A stretch of DNA of 64,000 nucleotides from Sedimenticola selenatireducens DSM 17993. Lineage in GTDB: Bacteria > Pseudomonadota > Gammaproteobacteria > Chromatiales > Chromatiaceae. The translations under genes were made by a program, and so were the position numbers. Below are positions 62,653 through 64,000 of the stretch, in pieces (position 1 is the first letter of the stretch; every line of letters begins with the position of its first letter). The stretch is from NCBI RefSeq assembly GCF_000428045.1, contig NZ_ATZE01000004.1, positions 186,001-250,000 of the forward strand, written 5' to 3'. The notes under the pieces are model-generated. The model had not been told where the DNA came from, did not search any database, and saw only the letters and a list, made by a program, of their open reading frames with translations.

Positions 62653-63984
62653 ATGGGACGTTCAAGAAGACGCAAGTTGCCACAAGATCCGGTAGTAACA
62701 GGTATCGACACCCTGAGTCATGACGGCCGTGGGGTGGCACACATCGACGGCAAGGCAGTATTTATACAGGGCGCATTACCGGGGGAGTCCGTCAGCTTTC
62801 GCTATACAGGGGTGCAAAAAAAGTTTGATGAAGGTGAAGCCATTGAAATCATCACCGCTTCACCTGATCGAGTAGTACCCCAGTGCCCCCATTTTGGCCT
62901 GTGTGGTGGCTGCTCCCTTCAGCACCAATCCACGAACGCACAAATTCTCTCCAAACAGACGGCGCTCATGGATGCTTTCCAGCGCATCGGCAAGGTGATA
63001 CCGGCAGCGATATTACCGCCGCTTGTCAGCAGTGACACCTTCGGCTATCGGCGAAAAGCCCGGCTTGGGGTGAAATACGTGGCCAAGAAAGGAAAGGTGC
63101 TGGTGGGGTTTCGTGAGCGGGGCTCTCCTTATGTGGCTGATCTCTCGGAGTGTCATATCCTGCATCCCCGGGTTGGACAGCTCATCACGCCCCTGAGCGA
63201 GCTGATCGGATCACTTAGCATCAGAGAGCGTGTACCCCAGATTGAAGTCGCGATGGGCGACACCCGGTGCGTGCTGGTGTTTCGCATCCTTGAGCCGCTG
63301 TCGTCTGCCGATGAGCAGGCGCTCCTGGCCTTTGGCAGGGAACGGGATATCGCCGTTTACACCCAGACCGGCGGTCCGGAAACCGTCATCCCGCTGAACG
63401 GCGAGCCGGTTGATCTGCAATATGCGCTGCCGGCGTATGACCTGAACATTCACTTTTTGCCCAACGACTTCACCCAGGTGAACAGCGCCCTGAACCGCCT
63501 GATGATTGAACGCGCACTGGAACTGCTGGCCATGGAACCGGAAGACCGAGTGCTGGATCTGTTCTGCGGACTGGGTAACTTCACTCTGCCGATTGCCAGG
63601 GGCGTGGCTGAAGTGGTTGGTGTGGAAGGGGACGCGGGACTCGTTGCCCGGGCCAGGGAGAACGCAAGGCACAACGGCATTGAAAACAGCCGCTACTATA
63701 CGGCCAACCTGTATGATTCGTTGCAGAAGGAGCCCTGGCTGCGTGAGCATTTCGACAAGGCCCTGCTCGATCCGCCCCGTTCCGGCGCTGCTGAGGTGCT
63801 TGAGCATCTCCCCAGACTGGGCGTAAAACGAATTGTCTATGTCTCCTGCTACCCGGGTACCCTGGCACGGGATGCAGGGGAGCTGGTAAACCGGTATGGC
63901 TATCGGCTGGTCTCGGCGGGCGTCATGGATATGTTCCCCCATACGGCCCATGTCGAATCGATTGCGCTCTTTGAGAAACCATAG
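62653..63984 (+). CDS. rlmD: 23S rRNA (uracil-1939-C5)-methyltransferase
   Basis: A 443-residue SAM-dependent enzyme. The N-terminal TRAM domain (SHDGRGVAHIDGKAVFIQGAL) is followed by the [4Fe-4S] cluster ligands CPHFGLCGGC, then the methyltransferase domain with DLFCGLGNFTLPIA, DPPRSGA and the catalytic cysteine in YVSCYPGTLARD. An ATG at 62641 would add four residues; it has GAGGA immediately before it, too close to function well. The order cysM...rlmD and the start codon just after the gene suggest relA next, as in Pseudomonas and E. coli. Confidence 0.93.
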   Translation: MGRSRRRKLPQDPVVTGIDTLSHDGRGVAHIDGKAVFIQGALPGESVSFRYTGVQKKFDEGEAIEIITASPDRVVPQCPHFGLCGGCSLQHQSTNAQILSKQTALMDAFQRIGKVIPAAILPPLVSSDTFGYRRKARLGVKYVAKKGKVLVGFRERGSPYVADLSECHILHPRVGQLITPLSELIGSLSIRERVPQIEVAMGDTRCVLVFRILEPLSSADEQALLAFGRERDIAVYTQTGGPETVIPLNGEPVDLQYALPAYDLNIHFLPNDFTQVNSALNRLMIERALELLAMEPEDRVLDLFCGLGNFTLPIARGVAEVVGVEGDAGLVARARENARHNGIENSRYYTANLYDSLQKEPWLREHFDKALLDPPRSGAAEVLEHLPRLGVKRIVYVSCYPGTLARDAGELVNRYGYRLVSAGVMDMFPHTAHVESIALFEKP

Positions 63985-63996
63985 GCGGATATATAA

Positions 63997-64000
63997 ATGG
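63997..64000 (+). other. Ribosome binding site and start codon of the next gene (cut by window end)
   Basis: AGGCGGA at about 63984-63989 precedes an ATG at 63997-63999, so a gene probably begins at the last bases. From synteny it could be relA; only one codon is in the window, so identity cannot be checked. Confidence 0.35.

Noticed and set aside
63211-63951. 246-codon open frame on the minus strand of rlmD
   Set aside because: Shadow of a certain rlmD gene; it carries no recognisable domain.

Overview
The window reads as chromosomal DNA of a gammaproteobacterium with moderate GC. The rpoE-rseABC-mucD, lepA-lepB-rnc-era-recO-pdxJ, sdhCDAB-sdhE-ygfX, dksA-gluQRS and barA...cysM-rlmD neighbourhoods are all gammaproteobacterial layouts. 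A CbbY-type phosphatase (Calvin cycle accessory), a DsrC/TusE-family sulfur carrier, cysZ, cysM, cobQ and haem-sensor cyclic-di-GMP enzymes fit a chemolithoautotrophic, probably sulfur-oxidising lineage such as Chromatiales or Sedimenticolaceae. That assignment is inference. I see no tRNA, rRNA, CRISPR array, insertion sequence or prophage.

About 1-13.5 kb is the accessory part. It holds a partial cysC, a small secreted trypsin-like protease, a membrane-anchored beta-propeller protein, a membrane-anchored beta-helix (lyase-like) protein, a low-molecular-weight tyrosine phosphatase, the giant TPR lipoprotein PrsT, an exosortase-associated acyltransferase fused to a cyclic-nucleotide-binding domain, an E1/ThiF-like adenylyltransferase, and a PEP-CTERM protein (PepA-like) behind a near-perfect sigma-54 promoter. 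An HD-GYP protein and a small PqqD-like protein follow. This looks like one edge of an exopolysaccharide/exosortase locus. Exosortase itself and the PrsK/PrsR regulators are not in the window.

From 13.5 to 28.8 kb are mostly metabolic and housekeeping genes: serine dehydratase, a glycerophosphodiesterase coupled to a haem-sensing GGDEF-EAL protein, a TusE-like protein, bcp, an Spx/ArsC-like protein, an EVE protein, an unannotated 51-residue small protein, gluQRS, dksA, cbbY, an aminotransferase, cysZ, a phosphopantetheinyl transferase, a GST, recJ and darP.

From 28.9 to 45.5 kb are conserved core operons: sdhCDAB-sdhE-ygfX running convergently into nadB with an overlap, rpoE-rseA-rseB-rseC-mucD-DUF836 behind a sigma-E-type promoter and ending in a strong terminator, and lepA-lepB-DUF4845-rnc-era-recO-pdxJ.

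From 45.6 to 64 kb are a second single-haem GGDEF-EAL protein, cobQ, a two-gene lysine/saccharopine catabolic unit, dsbB, a minus-strand unit of TonB-dependent receptor, ABC-type binding protein and BarA-like hybrid kinase, then cysM, a YdbH/AsmA-like protein, a lipoprotein combining YnbE-like and YdbL-like parts, and rlmD. The last bases carry a ribosome binding site and start codon for the next gene, by synteny perhaps relA.

The most unusual items are the sigma-54-driven PEP-CTERM gene beside an E1-like enzyme and an acyltransferase-cNMP fusion, the TonB receptor/binding protein/BarA unit, the YnbE-YdbL-type lipoprotein, and the two haem-sensing c-di-GMP proteins.
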